This document shows positions 1-11,900 of a stretch of 64,000 bases of DNA, in pieces. Where the stretch lies: NCBI RefSeq assembly GCF_038396675.1, contig NC_088921.1, positions 20,717,001 through 20,781,000 on the forward strand, given 5' to 3'. Positions within the stretch are counted from its first letter, which is position 1. The number at the start of each line of letters is the position of its first letter. The notes under the pieces were generated by a model. The model did not search any database. It was given only the letters and a program-made list of their open reading frames with translations, and was not told the origin of the DNA. The DNA is from Hydra vulgaris (taxonomy: Eukaryota; Cnidaria; Hydrozoa; Anthoathecata; Hydridae). Made by a program: the position numbers and the translations under genes.

Positions 1-1287
1 TATGGTTACATAGTTTACATGTGGCATCATCGCGTCCTCGGTTCTTCCGCCATACTTTTAGATTTTCAAGTGTTGGTATGCTAGTATGCATTAATCTCCA
101 TATGACATTTTGGCTCGGACCCTGTGCATAAGAGGAAAAACTTCTCATCCAGATTTTGTCCCATGGGAGTGGTTTTTGAAATTGTACGTTCCATAGGTTT
201 TCATTTTTAATAATGCTTGAATTTTCTTTGGATGTTATTATATTGTAGATGTTTTTAACATTTCTTTGTTTGAAGCGAAAAATATCGTCATTGTTTCTAA
301 TGATATTTACAATATCTTGGTAGTAAAAAGGTGGTTTATTTGGTGTTTTCGGGAAAATATTTTCTAATAAAAATGCCCATTGACTGTAGGTTTTTGTTGC
401 TAGTTTTATTAGGGAGTTAGCTAAAAAGTACTTTTGAAGATAAAGGCTTTCGTGTGATCTATCTGATTTTTCCATTTTTAATAGGTGGTTTATTCGTAAG
501 GCAACACTTTGTTTGATAGGTTCTGTAATTCCCAAACCACCTTTCACAGTTTGAAGGTTTAGAATTTCTCTTTTAATTGGTTCGGCGTGTTCGCTTTGCC
601 ATAGATATTTTATTTTTTAGAAGTAGTCTTTTTTATTTGTTTTCCAACTAAATTATTAATCGGAGAGATGTTTGCTAAGTACCATATTTTAGATAGCGCC
701 AGTACATTTAGAAATATGCTTTTACATTTTAGAGATACATTTCTATATTGAAAACATTTAACTTTTTGGTCAGACTTTATTAGGGAACTTTTCCAGTTTA
801 TGTTTGCAGTAAAGGCCAGGTCAGTGAAGAAAGTTAGACCTAGGATCTTCATTCCTGTTATATTGACCCAGTTTACGGCGTGATCTATGTGGTATCCTTT
901 CTTGATGTTATTTTTATAGGTAATATAGTTGAAGCCTCCAAGGGCTAGGGCCTTCGACTTAGACTTGTTTATGTTTGATCCTGTACACTGCTAGAAATTG
1001 TCCAGGACCTAAATATTTCATCTTTATGACCCTAAATATTTCATATTTAAAGATGATATCCCTTGTGCTGTGATCATTGTATCGTCTGCCTATAGTATGA
1101 CCTTGAGAGGTCTTGGGCTTCCAGGAAGCATGAGACCATCAATATTTGATTTATTTTTTATTGCTGGAGACAGGGTTTCTACAGAAAGACAATACAACAT
1201 CAGTGCTATAGGATCACCCTGGTGTACTCCTCTATTAACTTCAAAAGGTTGACTAAGATAACCATTGTTTATTATTATTATTTATTA
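1..1287 (-). mobile_element. LINE copy A, 5'-truncated Tx1-type ORF2 fragment
   Basis: Minus-strand remnant of the second half of a LINE ORF2, running off the left edge. Read from 1287 leftward it gives the reverse transcriptase core (GVHQGDP, then MLYC, then a YADD site in which the tyrosine codon has become a stop, *ADD), the thumb region (motifs KILGLTFFTDL and NVLALSKIWYLAN near 850-650), and near the left edge the conserved WDKIW...SYAQGPSQN block followed by the start of the zinc knuckle. These blocks recur in all other copies in the window. Its 5' end abuts a U2 3' end directly, with no spacer or U2 5' half, so it is truncated or was joined by rearrangement. Several stops and frame changes show it is dead. 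Confidence 0.85.
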
Positions 1288-1436
1288 GCCGCACTCAGCA
1301 GTAGTGCAAAGCATAAGCAACCCGTGGTCAGGGCAAGGTAAACCTATGATCCAATGACCTAATGCCAAAAATCAGATTAATATATGAGCCGGACTGTGCC
1401 GGCGTACCAGATATTTAACTGATAAGAACAGATACT
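1288..1436 (-). ncRNA. U2 snRNA gene, 3' portion (interrupted by LINE B)
   Basis: On the minus strand it begins at the LINE target AGTATCTGTTCTTATC (U2 nt 35-50), then the nt 51-90 region, the Sm site GATTTTTGG and the terminal stem-loop, ending at GCGGC. The 5' 34 nt are missing because LINE B's 3' end joins here. It matches the other U2 portions in the window nearly base for base. It cannot make a functional U2 RNA. Confidence 0.9.
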
Positions 1437-1516
1437 TTATTTTTTTTTCTTTTTATTATTTAGTTATGAATCTTTTTATTTTGATATTAGTTTCGGAGTT
1501 TATTCTTGGTCTTTTT

Positions 1517-4500
1517 TTAAAAGGTAAAGATTAAGCTGTTCTGGTCGAATACACTGATGGCTTTGTTTATTGAGTAAGTTTCGTGGAAGTTTGTGATGTT
1601 GTTCTCCCTGAGGGCTTTATTGTACTTTATTCTCCATATATATTTTATTTCGTTTTTAATATTTTGAAATATTGCGAGAGCTGTTATATTTGTGTTTTCT
1701 TTTGGTCTTTCATTTCTTGCCCTCAATAACTCGGTTGTAACTATATGCGTTATTGTTGTTATAAGTTTTGCTAGTTTATTATTTTTTACTAAGTCTTCAA
1801 TATTAGTATGAAATATTGTGTGTACTATATTAAAGTCCTTACTAGGTAGAAGGGATTTGTAGATTGGTTTCATGCTTTTCCAAACTCTTCTTGCTTTTTT
1901 GCAATAGAGAAAGGGATGCAGAGTATTCTCCTTTTTTTCGCATGATTTACATAAAGCATTTCCTCTCCCACGGTTTCTTTTCCAGGCATGTATTTTTTTT
2001 AAAGTTGGTATCGAATCTGTTAAGATTCTCCACAGTGTGTTCTTACAAGGACGTTGGACAAAATTAAAACTTTTTTGCCAAATTAATGATTATGGTAATT
2101 TTTTTTGTAGTTTTGCTTCCCAGGCTGCATGTATTTTTGTAATGCTTGTGTTTTCTTGTGCCCTTTGTATATAATAAGTAAAGATTTTTTGCAGTTTTTT
2201 TATTTATTTTAAATATAGCTTCAGATCTTTTTAAGGTCTCCAATATATCATTATAATAGAAAGGAGGCAAATTAAGTGCTTTTGAAAATTTATTTTCTGT
2301 GAGATATAGCCATTGTTGGAAGTGGCTTTCGGCGTATTTGTTGAGAGGATATCCTAAAAAGAAGTTGTACAGTTTCTAAAAAGAGGATATCCTAAAAAGA
2401 AATTGTACAGTTCGTGAGGGTTTTGACTTTATCTCATGTTAAAAATATGTTTCAATCTCAGAGCTATACCTTGCTTTTCTATATCTAAGATTCCGAGACC
2501 TCCTTTGTCTACGGGTAAGTTGAGGATATCTCTTTTAATTGGCTCTGCATATTCACTATTCCACAGATACCTGGAAATATCTTTTTTTATTTGTTTTCCT
2601 TGTAGTTTGTTGAGCTGAAAAACATTGGCCACGAACCATATTTTAGAAAGAGCAAGAGTATTAATAAACATAGATTTGCATGGTAGCGACACATTCCTAA
2701 ATTTAAAACCGCCAAACCTTTTGGCAAAGTTGCCGTAGACCTTATTCCAGTTGATGCTGGCTGTGAATGCAAGGTCAGTATGAAAGTGTAATCCTAGAAT
2801 TCTCAATTCTGTTGTATTTGATCATTAAATATTATAATTTTTTTGTTTGAGTGCGATGATTGTTTTTTCGTATTCAAGGTAGTTGAAGCCACCTAGAGCT
2901 AGCGCTTTTGTTTTCTCTCTACTAATGTTTGATCCTGATGCCTCTTCGAATCTGTCAAGAGTTTTAAACACTTCAAGTTGATGTATCATCTGCATATTGC
3001 ATGACTTTTAGGGCTGTTTTTGAACCTGGCAGTGGAAATCCGTCAATTTTATGGTTGTTTCTAATTGAGATAGCAAGCGGTTCCACTGCTATGCAGTATA
3101 ACATCAGTGATACAGGATCACCATGCCTAACTCCTCTTTCAATATTTAGGGGCTCACTCATATATCCATTGTTTAGAATTAGGGATTGGTTGTTTTTCAA
3201 TGTTTGCTTTATAGCATTTATGAAGTTTTTACCGAGGTTGTATTTTTCCATTACTTCAATTAGATAGTTACAATCAATCTCGTCAAAAGCTTTTTCTTGA
3301 TTAATTGTCAGGATAAAGCTTTTGATATTTTTTTCATTGGTATATTGAATGAGATCCCGAACTAGAACGATGTTAGAATAGATGTTTCTGCCCGGGACCG
3401 AGCATGTTTGAGATGTTCCGAATAGAAAATCTAGTACATTTGATAATCTTAAAGCCAGAGCTTTTGTTATTATTTTATAATCACTACAGAAGAGTGAAAT
3501 AGGTCGTGAATTTTTCAACTCAGTTAAGTCTCCTTCCTTTGGAAGAAGACTAATGAGAGCAGTCCTTTGTTCCTTGGTATCAAATATGATCATGTTGGCT
3601 AGGTTTGTAAATTCCTCACCAACAATATCCCAAAACTCCAGGTAAAACTCTATAGGTATTGCATCATTACCTGATGTCTTCCTTTTTTAAGTGACATAGA
3701 TGCATTATGAAGCTCTTCTTTACTGAACCTGATGTTAAAAAAAGCATTCTGGTCGTCTGTCAAGGACTTATTAATACATGATAAAAACTTTCTTTGTTTT
3801 TCTTTGGCTATTTTTGTTTTTTTGTATAAGGTTTTATTGTATTCTCTTATTTTTGGAAGTATACTATTTGTTTCTATAACTGTGCTTTCTCCATCCTTGA
3901 GCGTTGTTATTGTTTTTTTTTGCTTGATTATTTCTTTCCATTTGAAATAATGTTTTTGAGGGGGATTCGTCATCCTCGACAATATTTTGTTTAGTTCGAA
4001 TGAATACTCCATTCTTTCTTAACAGCTCTTTTAGTTCCAGTTCAAGATTTTTAACAATTTCATAACTTGGCTTTCCCGACTCCATTTCTGTGTTTATTTG
4101 TTGTTCTAAGGTTAGTTTTTTCAGATTTTTTTCTTTTTGTATTTTTGAGGATAGGTCAATGGCAGTAAATTTAATTTTGCATTTGATCATGTCCCACCAT
4201 TGGCTTTTGCTATCGTATACGCCTTTTTTTGTTTTTTGTTTTTCGAATTTTGTTTTTAAAATTTCTTTAAAACGTACTTCAGAGAGACGGGTGACATTTA
4301 AATGCCAATACCCTGGCCCTCTTTTGTTTGATGCTACAATAAATAATTCGTACAAACAGCCTCTGTGGTCACTCATACCTGTTTCTACTATTGTGACCTT
4401 ATGCTTTTTTGTTTTTTCCACTATCGTATATATTTTGTCGATTCTACTGCGAAAACTTTGATCAGGACAGTTGTATATGAATTCTTTTTTATGTGGATTA

Positions 4501-5057
4501 AGCACTCGAAATGTATCTGAGAGATTGTTATTTTTCACAGAATCTAATTAAGTTTTGTTTTCATAAGATGTTGTTTGGGTTGTAGAGGTCACCTCCTTCT
4601 CTATGTAGTGTTGGGTCAACTACCATGTTGAAATCTCCTGCGAGGTATATATTGTCACATAATTTTCAGTGTTTGTTTAGAGTGCTAAAAAAGTTCTCTT
4701 TTTCTTGTGGATTATTGGGTGCGTATATATTTATTATTCTGGTTGCAGTGTTTTCAAAGTTAATCGTTACGGCCAGGACTCTACCGTTTTCATCCTGAGT
4801 TACCCCTGGAATATGGTTTTAAGTTTGGTAAATATGGCGACACCACAACTTTTGTTACTGTTGTTGTTCCAGATAGAAGATCCCCCGATTTTATTTTCCC
4901 ACTCTTTATTCCATAGGTCCTTCTTTTCATTTGTACAGTGCGTCTCCTGAACACATACAATATCATAGTTCATTTCCTTAAAGAAGTTTATGAAGTTGTT
5001 TCTTTTTATATCGGCATTTAGCCCATTTACATTTATGGCAAGAATTCTAAAACCCAT
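1517..5057 (-). pseudogene. ORF2 of LINE B: APE endonuclease, reverse transcriptase, zinc knuckle
   Basis: The start MGFRILAINVNGLN at 5057 is the typical N-terminus of an APE-type endonuclease; QETHC (catalytic E), AGDFNM and SDHRG (catalytic SDH) follow. The linker runs from about 4200 to 3650. The reverse transcriptase covers about 3593-2970, with LISLLPKEGDL, RPISLFCSDYKIITKALALR, QEKAFDEID, GVRHGDPVSLMLYC and active site YADD. The thumb is at 2806-2429. The C-terminal zinc-knuckle and tail region is about 2000-1517. The protein would nick U2 DNA and copy the LINE RNA from the nick. The frame is broken in several places (for example near 4800, 4540 and 3600), so the copy is dead, though the domain order is complete. 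Confidence 0.9.
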
Positions 5058-5169
5058 TTTAGTTTTTTATTTTGAATTTTTGGATTTTTTCTTTTTGTTT
5101 TTTCTTAATTTTATATTTTTATTTGGATTTCCTTTTTTTTTTTTTTCTTTTTTTTACTATTATTTATAA

Positions 5170-6336
5170 TTTAGTTTTATGTATTTTTATTAGGCCACGT
5201 AAATAAAGGCTAGGGACTTTATTAGACTTTTTATAGTCATGAGGTTCAGTTTTAAGTAAAGATAGTTTCCTTTTATTTTTATTTTCGCTAGGATCGTCAG
5301 AGAGCTCCATATCATTTGAAATATCGACATAACTTTATTGCCAGTCTATGAATGGATTCACATTACTTGACTGTTTGTTTGTGTTTATTTCTATGGTTGT
5401 GGTTTCTTTTAAGATCATTTCTTTTAGTGTATTTTGTGTTTGTAAGTTTGTATTTGAGGTTATGTTTGATTTGTTAGTAATAGGGGTATTTTCAACCAAA
5501 AAAGGGTCCTGGTTTTCGTTCATTTTTTAAGGTATACTTAATTTATCATTCAGTATTTCACTTATCTCCATATGTTGATTTTTAATTTCGTTTTCATGTG
5601 GTATTTCTGTTTCATTGGTTTTTGATAAAGGTATCTCGATGTTTTCTGATATGTTAGGGACAGGTGTTTTATCTTGTTCTCTAAGGTCTTCTTGACCGTT
5701 ATGTATCACTTTAACTTTAAAATTTCTTAGAGTTAGTTGCCTGGGAATGAGTTTTTCAAAGTTCTCCATTACTGCTATCAGGGTTCCAGAGTAGTACCAG
5801 AAACCCTTTTTTGGAGTTTTTTTCATAATTGGTTTCGTAATAATGTGTTTCCCAAAGCCCATTTCTGCCAAGTCGTTCCCAATTTGGAAGTTTTTAGCTT
5901 CAATAGGCAAGCCTAAAATTGAGACAGTCACACGAGTACCTGGCTGTCTATTTGGTTTAGAGTTAAAAAACTGATGGTGAAACTCATTAATTGTTAGACT
6001 TTTTTCCAAAAGTCTAAATTTAGCAGAACTTGTTTTCATAACAATTTCAAGGGTTCTCCCTCCATGGATTATTTGGTGAACTTCCAGATCTTTATCCAAA
6101 TTTTCAATTTCAAAAGCGGAGAGGATGTCAACTAAATTTATCTGTAAAGAAAGGTGATATAGTAAGGTGTTTGTCAGATCACTGAGATTGGAGATATTAG
6201 TAGGTTTTTTTTCGGAAGTTAAAGCTTTAGCATAATTCATATTTGGTTTTAAATTATTGATGTCGATTGTTTGGGAGTCCCCAATATCAAAAGGATTTGA
6301 ATAAGATACAGGATGACCCTTAACGAATATAATCAA
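5170..6336 (-). pseudogene. ORF1 of LINE B (gag-like RNA-binding protein)
   Basis: About 390 codons. The first 270 are open, then a stop follows SIP, reading resumes in the same frame at KMNENQD, and a second stop follows IDWQ. The central block shared by all ORF1s in this window is present: LEIVMKTSSAKFRLLEKS, HHQFFNS, RVTVSILGLPIEAK and EMGFGKH. In LINEs of this type ORF1 binds the element RNA and helps form the retrotransposition particle. The C-terminal third is charged and low in complexity. No ATG occurs before position 6240, about 32 codons into the open frame, so the true start is lost or lies at that ATG. I assign the family by comparison between copies, not from a domain database. 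Confidence 0.75.
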
Positions 6337-6514
6337 TTGACCAGTGGGTCAAAAACTAACTTAAATACCCTAAATACACACAAAATCAATCAATACGCCC
6401 TTCACACCCTCTATTACTATCTTTCGGTACACCCGGATCAATCAATACACAATAATTTACTCTATAAGGTCGTTAGCTCAAACTTATACTAATAAATCAG
6501 TAGGATAGTCCGAA

Positions 6515-6543
6515 AGATCTTAGTAATTAGGCCGAGAAGCGAT
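6515..6543 (-). ncRNA. U2 snRNA gene, 5' portion
   Basis: Minus strand: ATCGCTTCTCGGCCTAATTA then CTAAGATC, the stem-loop I region of U2. Position 6543 is U2 nucleotide 1. It ends where LINE B's 5' UTR begins. The loop reads TAATTA here against TAATGG in the other copies. Confidence 0.88.
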
Positions 6544-6706
6544 AACTGAACACTGCAGACATAGTCGGACTGACGCTATCTTCAACAATGTACTTGTGGT
6601 TTGAATTAGTACGTCTAATCATTTTCGTCGTCGTCATCATCAGCAGCTGAGACCATTGGCGATGTTGGACACTCTGAAAGTCAAGAATTTTTCTTACTTT
6701 CAATCT
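6544..6706 (-). promoter_or_regulatory. U2 gene spacer with candidate snRNA promoter
   Basis: Spacer between the 3' end of one U2 gene (6707) and the start of the next (6543), conserved in four other places in the window. It contains a GAT/GAC trinucleotide run and, just upstream of U2 nt 1, a block shared by all copies (GACGTACTAATTC, CACAAGTACATTG, CTGCAGTGTTCAGTT). CACAAGTACATTG lies about 43-55 bp upstream of nt 1, where the proximal sequence element of animal snRNA promoters sits, so it is a candidate PSE. No TATA box is visible, as expected for a Pol II snRNA gene. The PSE role is inferred from position and conservation. Confidence 0.6.
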
Positions 6707-6857
6707 GGGCCGCGCTCAGCAGTAGTGCAAAGCCGAGGCAAACCGTCGTCAGGCTAAGGTAAACCTATGATCCCATGACCTAATGCCAAAAATCAGATTA
6801 ATATATGAGCCGGACTGTGCCGGCGTACCAGATATTAAACTGATAAGAACAGATACT
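6707..6857 (-). ncRNA. U2 snRNA gene, 3' portion (interrupted by LINE C)
   Basis: Minus strand: AGTATCTGTTCTTATC, the middle region, Sm site GATTTTTGG and terminal stem-loop ending GCGCGGCCC at about 6707. Its upstream 34 nt are separated by the LINE C insertion, whose A-rich tail joins at 6858. Confidence 0.9.
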
Positions 6858-7322
6858 TTTTTTTTCTTTACAATTTATTTCTTGCAAATAGTATTTACAA
6901 TAACAAATTAATAGTATAAAATTAAATACAATATTATAATATGCTCTAAAATATAGCTAAGAAGATAACAATGTTAAAAGTTTTCCCTAATTTTTGAATT
7001 GCGGTTTTAGAAGTAAAGAAAACAAAAACGAAAAACGAAAAACCGATTTTTATATACCCCAATTGTTTATATGAGAAATCTTCAAATTACTAAAATACTA
7101 ACAAAAACTCTATTCAAAAAAATTTCATAAAAATTCTATTAAATAAACACTCTCAAAAAGATTTCAAAATGGGTTTTATAAAAAATGTTATAAAGGTATC
7201 AAAGAAAACTCAACAAAGGTTATAAAAGTTGGTATGAAACCATAAACACAAAAACACAACATGCTTTATCAGGTTTAAAAAATATATAGCTGGCCATTAA
7301 GCCTTGCATTTAAAATATATGC

Positions 7323-7465
7323 GCATGACAGTCACACCCACCAAGATTGCTGGGGTCATGCTTTTTCATTGCTTTAGTTTAAAAAATATTGTGCTAGTTA
7401 TTAAGCCATGATTTTAAAATAAATAGGCATGTCCGTCGCAGCCACAGGGCCTGCCAGGGACATGC
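7323..7465 (-). repeat. Two tandem hairpin repeats in the 3' UTR of LINE C
   Basis: Two ~39-nt hairpins with starts 104 bp apart (7323-7361 and 7427-7465). Each opens with GCATG(A/T)CC and closes with the complement (GG(T/A)CATGC), enclosing a loop with GCTGGGG or CCTGTGG-like sequence. Between them lies a GGCTTAAT element, GGCTTAATGGCC in its best copies. The same arrangement and spacing is found in LINE E, so it is a conserved 3' UTR feature and a candidate binding site for the LINE's own reverse transcriptase. Confidence 0.75.
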
Positions 7466-7543
7466 TTTGCTGTAAAGAAAAAATAAAAAAATAAAAAAAA
7501 TAAAAGTAAGTAAAAGTAGATAGAATGTAACACGGTTACATGT

Positions 7544-7934
7544 TTACTTAAATAGTAAGGTGGAGATTAACTGTATTTTTCTACTTATTGCGTTATTAAT
7601 TGAAAACAAAGTAAAAAACTTTTCAACGTTGTTTTCACGCGCATACTTATCATATTTTATTTTCCATATATACTTAATTTCTTTATATATGTTTTGCGTT
7701 ATTTTTGTTGCATTAATAGTTTTTTTTTCCTTAATTCTTGAATTTCTAGCTTTCCAAATTTCAGTTGTTATAATGTTTGTTATTGTTGTTACCAAAATGG
7801 CTCTTGCATCTATCATCTGCAATTTTTCATTATTTATGTAAAAAAGAGCTTGAATGATATTAAAGTTGTTTTCGGGGAGTAGCTTTTCATAAGTAAATTT
7901 TATTTTGCTCCAGATCTCTCGAGCGTATGTACAG
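7544..7934 (-). pseudogene. ORF2 C-terminal fragment of LINE C
   Basis: About 130 codons matching the ORF2 tail of the other copies: the region after the zinc knuckle (EIWSKIKFTYEKLLPENNFN), the ITNIITTEIWKARNS helix, the EIKYIWKIKYDKYARENN block, and FSINNAIS near the end. It is uninterrupted over this length, so the copy is fairly young, but it lacks endonuclease and reverse transcriptase. The apparent start at 7939 lies in adjoining U2 sequence and is not real. Confidence 0.8.
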
Positions 7935-7990
7935 CTCATATATTAATCTGATTTTTGGCATAAGGTCATGGGATCATAGGTTACCTTGCC
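7935..7990 (+). ncRNA. U2 snRNA fragment, plus strand, at a polarity switch
   Basis: CTCATATATTAATCTG, GATTTTTGGCAT and AGGTCATGGGATCATAGG: U2 nt ~83 to ~138 in plus orientation, lying between LINE C (minus) and LINE D (plus). Just after it, CCTATGATC is an inverted copy of GATCATAGG, giving a small palindrome at the LINE D 5' junction. Confidence 0.85.
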
Positions 7991-7993
7991 TAT

Positions 7994-8713
7994 GATCAGA
8001 TTACCTTGGAGTTGGAGGGAATTCAGTTTATTCGAGGAAAATCTATGCTGGAAGTTGTAATGAAATGTAATCGTGGTAAAAACGCCCTTCTCGAACGGGG
8101 ATTAATAATCGACGGATTTCATCATAAATTCAACAACTCTACGCCGAACAGAATGCCTTCAAGAAGAACAACGGTGTCGATTTTCGGAATGCCTTTGGAA
8201 GCGCAAAGCTTTTAAGTAGGCAAAGTATTGCAAGAGATGGGTTTCGGCAAACATCTATCTACCAGGCTGGTGATAAAACGTATGCCGACGAAAGGCACCC
8301 CGAAATGTTTGGGTACACTTGTAGCCACTATGGAAGATTTACCGTCCCCCATACCATATTTTATAACAATCAAGGGTTATCGAGTACGAGCGATCCATAC
8401 CGGCCAGCCAGATAGACTTCCACGAAAAAAACCGAACGTCGAAGTAGCGGTACCAGAACAAAAGCAAGAAGAAATATTAGAGATCGAGTCGAACGAGGTA
8501 GCGAAATCAATGGCGGAAGAAACCATCACGAATGAACTGAAACAGATAGCCGAGGAGAGCATTGAAGAGGAGAAGAACGAAAAAGAAACAACCGAGAAGA
8601 GAAGTAGCGTAACTGCTGACACCAAGGGTGAAGACATAGAGATGGCGACGGGAAAAACAAATAAAGCGGAAACGGATGAAAAAAGAAAAAGGACGATCCA
8701 AAACGAGTTTTGA
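7994..8713 (+). pseudogene. ORF1 of LINE D (C-terminal two thirds)
   Basis: Starts inside the conserved ORF1 core (LELEGIQFIRGKSMLEVVMK) and runs to a stop at 8713, with one in-frame stop at 8213-8215 after LEAQSF. The core motifs RTTVSIFGMPLEA and EMGFGKH are present. The C-terminal 100 residues are highly charged (Glu/Lys-rich, coiled-coil-like) and end in basic KRKRT. The N-terminus was lost to 5' truncation. Function inferred: RNA binding for the LINE particle. Confidence 0.78.
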
Positions 8714-8932
8714 AAAATCGAATGGAAGGCGACAAGCACGGGTAATGTACGCATTCAGTGTTTGTCTTTATTTTTTACAAGATTTTATTTTGTTTATGAT
8801 ACGAAAATGCTGTCCCGTCTTTTTTAAATTTTCTGAAAGATACGAGTGCGCCGTTTTTATTTTGAAAAAGTTTGTATATGACATATCTTTCGTTTCGCGT
8901 TAAGCATTTGTTTCCGTTTTTGAAATAAAATA

Positions 8933-11900
8933 ATGGCTACTAAAATTCTGACGTTAAACGTCAATGGTCTCAACGACGAGATCAAAAGACGAAAAGTAAT
9001 GCGCTTTTGCGAAATTCAAAACTATGACGTTTGTTTACTGCAAGAAACGCACGGATGCGACAAAACCACAGAAAAATGGACTAAAGAATGGCGAAGTTTA
9101 ACAAGTAACTCTTTTTGGAACAATCTAAAACAAAGAGAGTGCGGAGTCGCTTTTTTAACGAAACACGATTTCCAATTAAAGAGATTACTCAAGACAAACG
9201 CGGGCGAAGTTTAGCGGCTAGCTTTTGTGTTAATAACATAAATATTGGAATAATAAACATTAACAGTCCTAAAGTACCGCAAAAAAATTTTTTTTTAAAC
9301 TTTAGAACGTCATGCGCGTTACTGCGACACTCTTATACTTTCGGGAGATTTTATTATGGTTTAAAATCCTGTCCTAGACAGGCAAGGTGGCGATCTTTCT
9401 AACAACAATAACACTCTAGGCAGTAAGAATTTGCAAAATTTTCTCGAAAAATATGATTTGAATGATCTCTACAGAGAAACCAATCCTCTAAAATTATAAT
9501 TTACATTTAAAAAACCTGATGAAACATTTAGGAGCAGGATTGATCAAGTATATACTTCCTCAGCAGCGAAAGCGCAGAGCGCGTGCTATTTTTTAAAAGC
9601 AGAGATAAGCGACCATAGCGCGGTTTTGTGCGCATTCGACATTAAAAAATCAAACGCGAGAGGACTAGGTTACTGGCATTTAAACGTCGCTATTTTAAAA
9701 GACGCTAAATTTAAGCAAATGCTAAAAAGCGAATTTAAAAACGTAAAAATTTCTAAAAACGTCTACCAAAACCATAACCAATGGTGGGACATCGCTAAAA
9801 CCAAAATTAGAGATGTTGCCGTGCAGCGCGCAACAGAAATAAGCGCCCAAAATAAGCGTAACATTAACCTTTTGAAATATGAGATTGAAGCGGAGAAAAA
9901 CAAAGTCGAAAAAAATGAAGAAAAAATTAAACAACTCTAAAAACAATTGCATGGGCTGGAAAACGCGGCGGAAATTTTTGTAAGAACAAAACAAGAAAGA
10001 ACGAAAGAAATCGTTAACTGACGATGAAAACAGATTTTAAACATTAAATTTAGTAACGCGTAATTGCGAAGCGCAGCTTTCTTGGTCGCCAAAAACAAAA
10101 CACCAGCGATAGACGGTTTACCGGTAGAACTCTACTAGGAGTACTGGGATTTGTTACGTGAGGAACTGACCTCGTTAGCAAACGAATAATTTCTTCAAAA
10201 AAAACAATGATCTCACGTGGACACAGCAAACTGCATTGATAAGCCTCCTTCGAAAACAAGGGGACTTAATTTTAATGCAGAACTGGAAACCGATATCACT
10301 CTTGTGCGCCTACTACAAAATTATTACCATGGCGTTGGCGCAGCGGCTTTCAAAAATATTAAACAAATTCTTATATCGTCGCAGACATAATCTGTGCCAA
10401 GTCAAAATATATACTCAAACATATTCCTTGTGAGCGATTTATTAGAATTCACTAACGAGAAAAACATTGAAGGTTTCTTAATAGCGATCGATCAAGAGAA
10501 AGCTTTTGACAAAATTGATAGAGGTTTTATCTTCAAAGTCTTAAAAAAACTAAATTTTGGCAATAAAGTTATAAGAGCGATTAAGCAAATCATGAAAAAC
10601 GCGCAATCTTTAATCATAAATAACGGATTTATAGGTAAACTTTTTAAGATCGAAAGAGGAGTAAAACAAGGGGATCCCATCTCCTTGATGCTATACTGTA
10701 TTGTTGTAGAGGCTTTGGCGCTAGAAATCAAGAAAAGTAAAAACATCGACGGCATACCGCTACCGGGAACGAAAGCGAATTTGAAAATACTCCAATACGC
10801 TGACGATACCACAGTAGCGGCAAGAAACATTAGCTCTATAGACGGAGTTATTAAAATTCTTGGAAGATTTAAGCGCGCAACGGGATCAAACATTAACAAA
10901 GCGGTAACGAAAGGTTTAGCGCTTGGCGGTTTCGACGCGGCTGCCCGAGTGAACTTATTTGAGCAGCATAGCAAAAACATAGGCGACGTTAACTGGGCAA
11001 ACGAAAACGGAATAAAAAATCTAGGCATTCATTTTTTTACGGAATAAAATTGCACGGCAGAGACAAATTGGCATGAAGCGTTTAAAAATTTTAAGAAAAG
11101 GCTACAGAGTTTTAAATACAGGGCGTGTAGCTAAAATGCAAAGGCGTGTATGTCAACACGCTGGCGCTGTCGAAAGTGTGGTTCGTTGCTAACGTTTTTC
11201 CGCTAGACAAAGATACCGATCAAAAAATCCGCAAAGAAATTTCGGTTTATTTGTGGCAAAACAAATACGTTGAACCCATCCAAAGAGACACTCTAAACCA
11301 ACCGGTGTTAGCCGGGGGTTAAGGAATCTTAGACGCGTCCAAGCAATGCTTGGCTTTACGGCTAAAACATTTGCTCCGCTTGAGAGAAAATAGCAAGCCC
11401 CACGAATTCCTGTTTCTTTAAAAATATTTTTTAGCCCTTTCTTTGTCCGCCATTGCAAAAAATAATTACCCTGAATGGTCGTTTTTAGCTCAAAACAACT
11501 TCCCTAAAGCTTTAAAAGACCATTCTTTTTTTTACAAAGACGTTGTGGATAGCCTCCGTACAAATCTGGCTATTTTACAGCTCAAACAAAAAACAACAAA
11601 AAGTGTTTACTTTTTATTGGCAAACCACCACCAAAACAAAAACATCGCGAAATCGCAACTCAAGTGGGACGCGATTTTCCAAAAAACTTTGCCGTGGAAT
11701 ACCATTTGGAAGCGGTACTTTAATTCATACGCGCAAGGGCCGAGCCAAAATGCGTAGTGGCGAATCCTACACGATATAATGCAGCTTGCAGAAAAATCGC
11801 GGGCGAGGATTACCTAAGTGCTACATTTGCAATAAAACCGAAACAACGCTGCACTCTTTTATCTATTGCAAAACAGCCAGAACTCAGTGGAAGGTTTTTA

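Larger units (their letters stand above)
1437..6514 (-). mobile_element. LINE copy B, near full-length U2-targeted Tx1-clade element
   Basis: About 5.1-kb LINE on the minus strand: a 5' UTR (about 6514-6337), ORF1, ORF2, a short 3' UTR and an A-rich tail next to U2 nt 35. It sits inside a U2 gene: the U2 5' part lies at 6515-6543 and the 3' part at 1288-1436, both in the same sense as the LINE. The 5' junction falls early in U2 (after AAGATC), so part of the upstream target copy has been lost. An APE endonuclease plus U2 specificity fits the Tx1 clade (Keno-like). A short stretch with GAGGATATCCTAAAAAGAA is duplicated in tandem at about 2345-2410. Confidence 0.9.
6858..7934 (-). mobile_element. 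LINE copy C, 5'-truncated
   Basis: Holds only the last ~130 codons of ORF2 and a long (~680 bp) 3' UTR, with an A-rich tail joined to U2 nt 35. The 3' UTR has two tandem hairpin repeats like those in copies E and N, so C belongs to that subfamily. The 5' end (about 7934) meets a U2 fragment of opposite orientation, so the junction marks an inversion or a truncated insertion. An AT-rich stretch at 6860-7260 shows nothing else recognisable. Confidence 0.85.

Noticed and set aside
8377-8754. Ser/Phe-rich minus-strand frames opposite LINE D ORF1
   Set aside because: They are shadows of the Glu/Lys-rich C-terminus of ORF1 on the plus strand.
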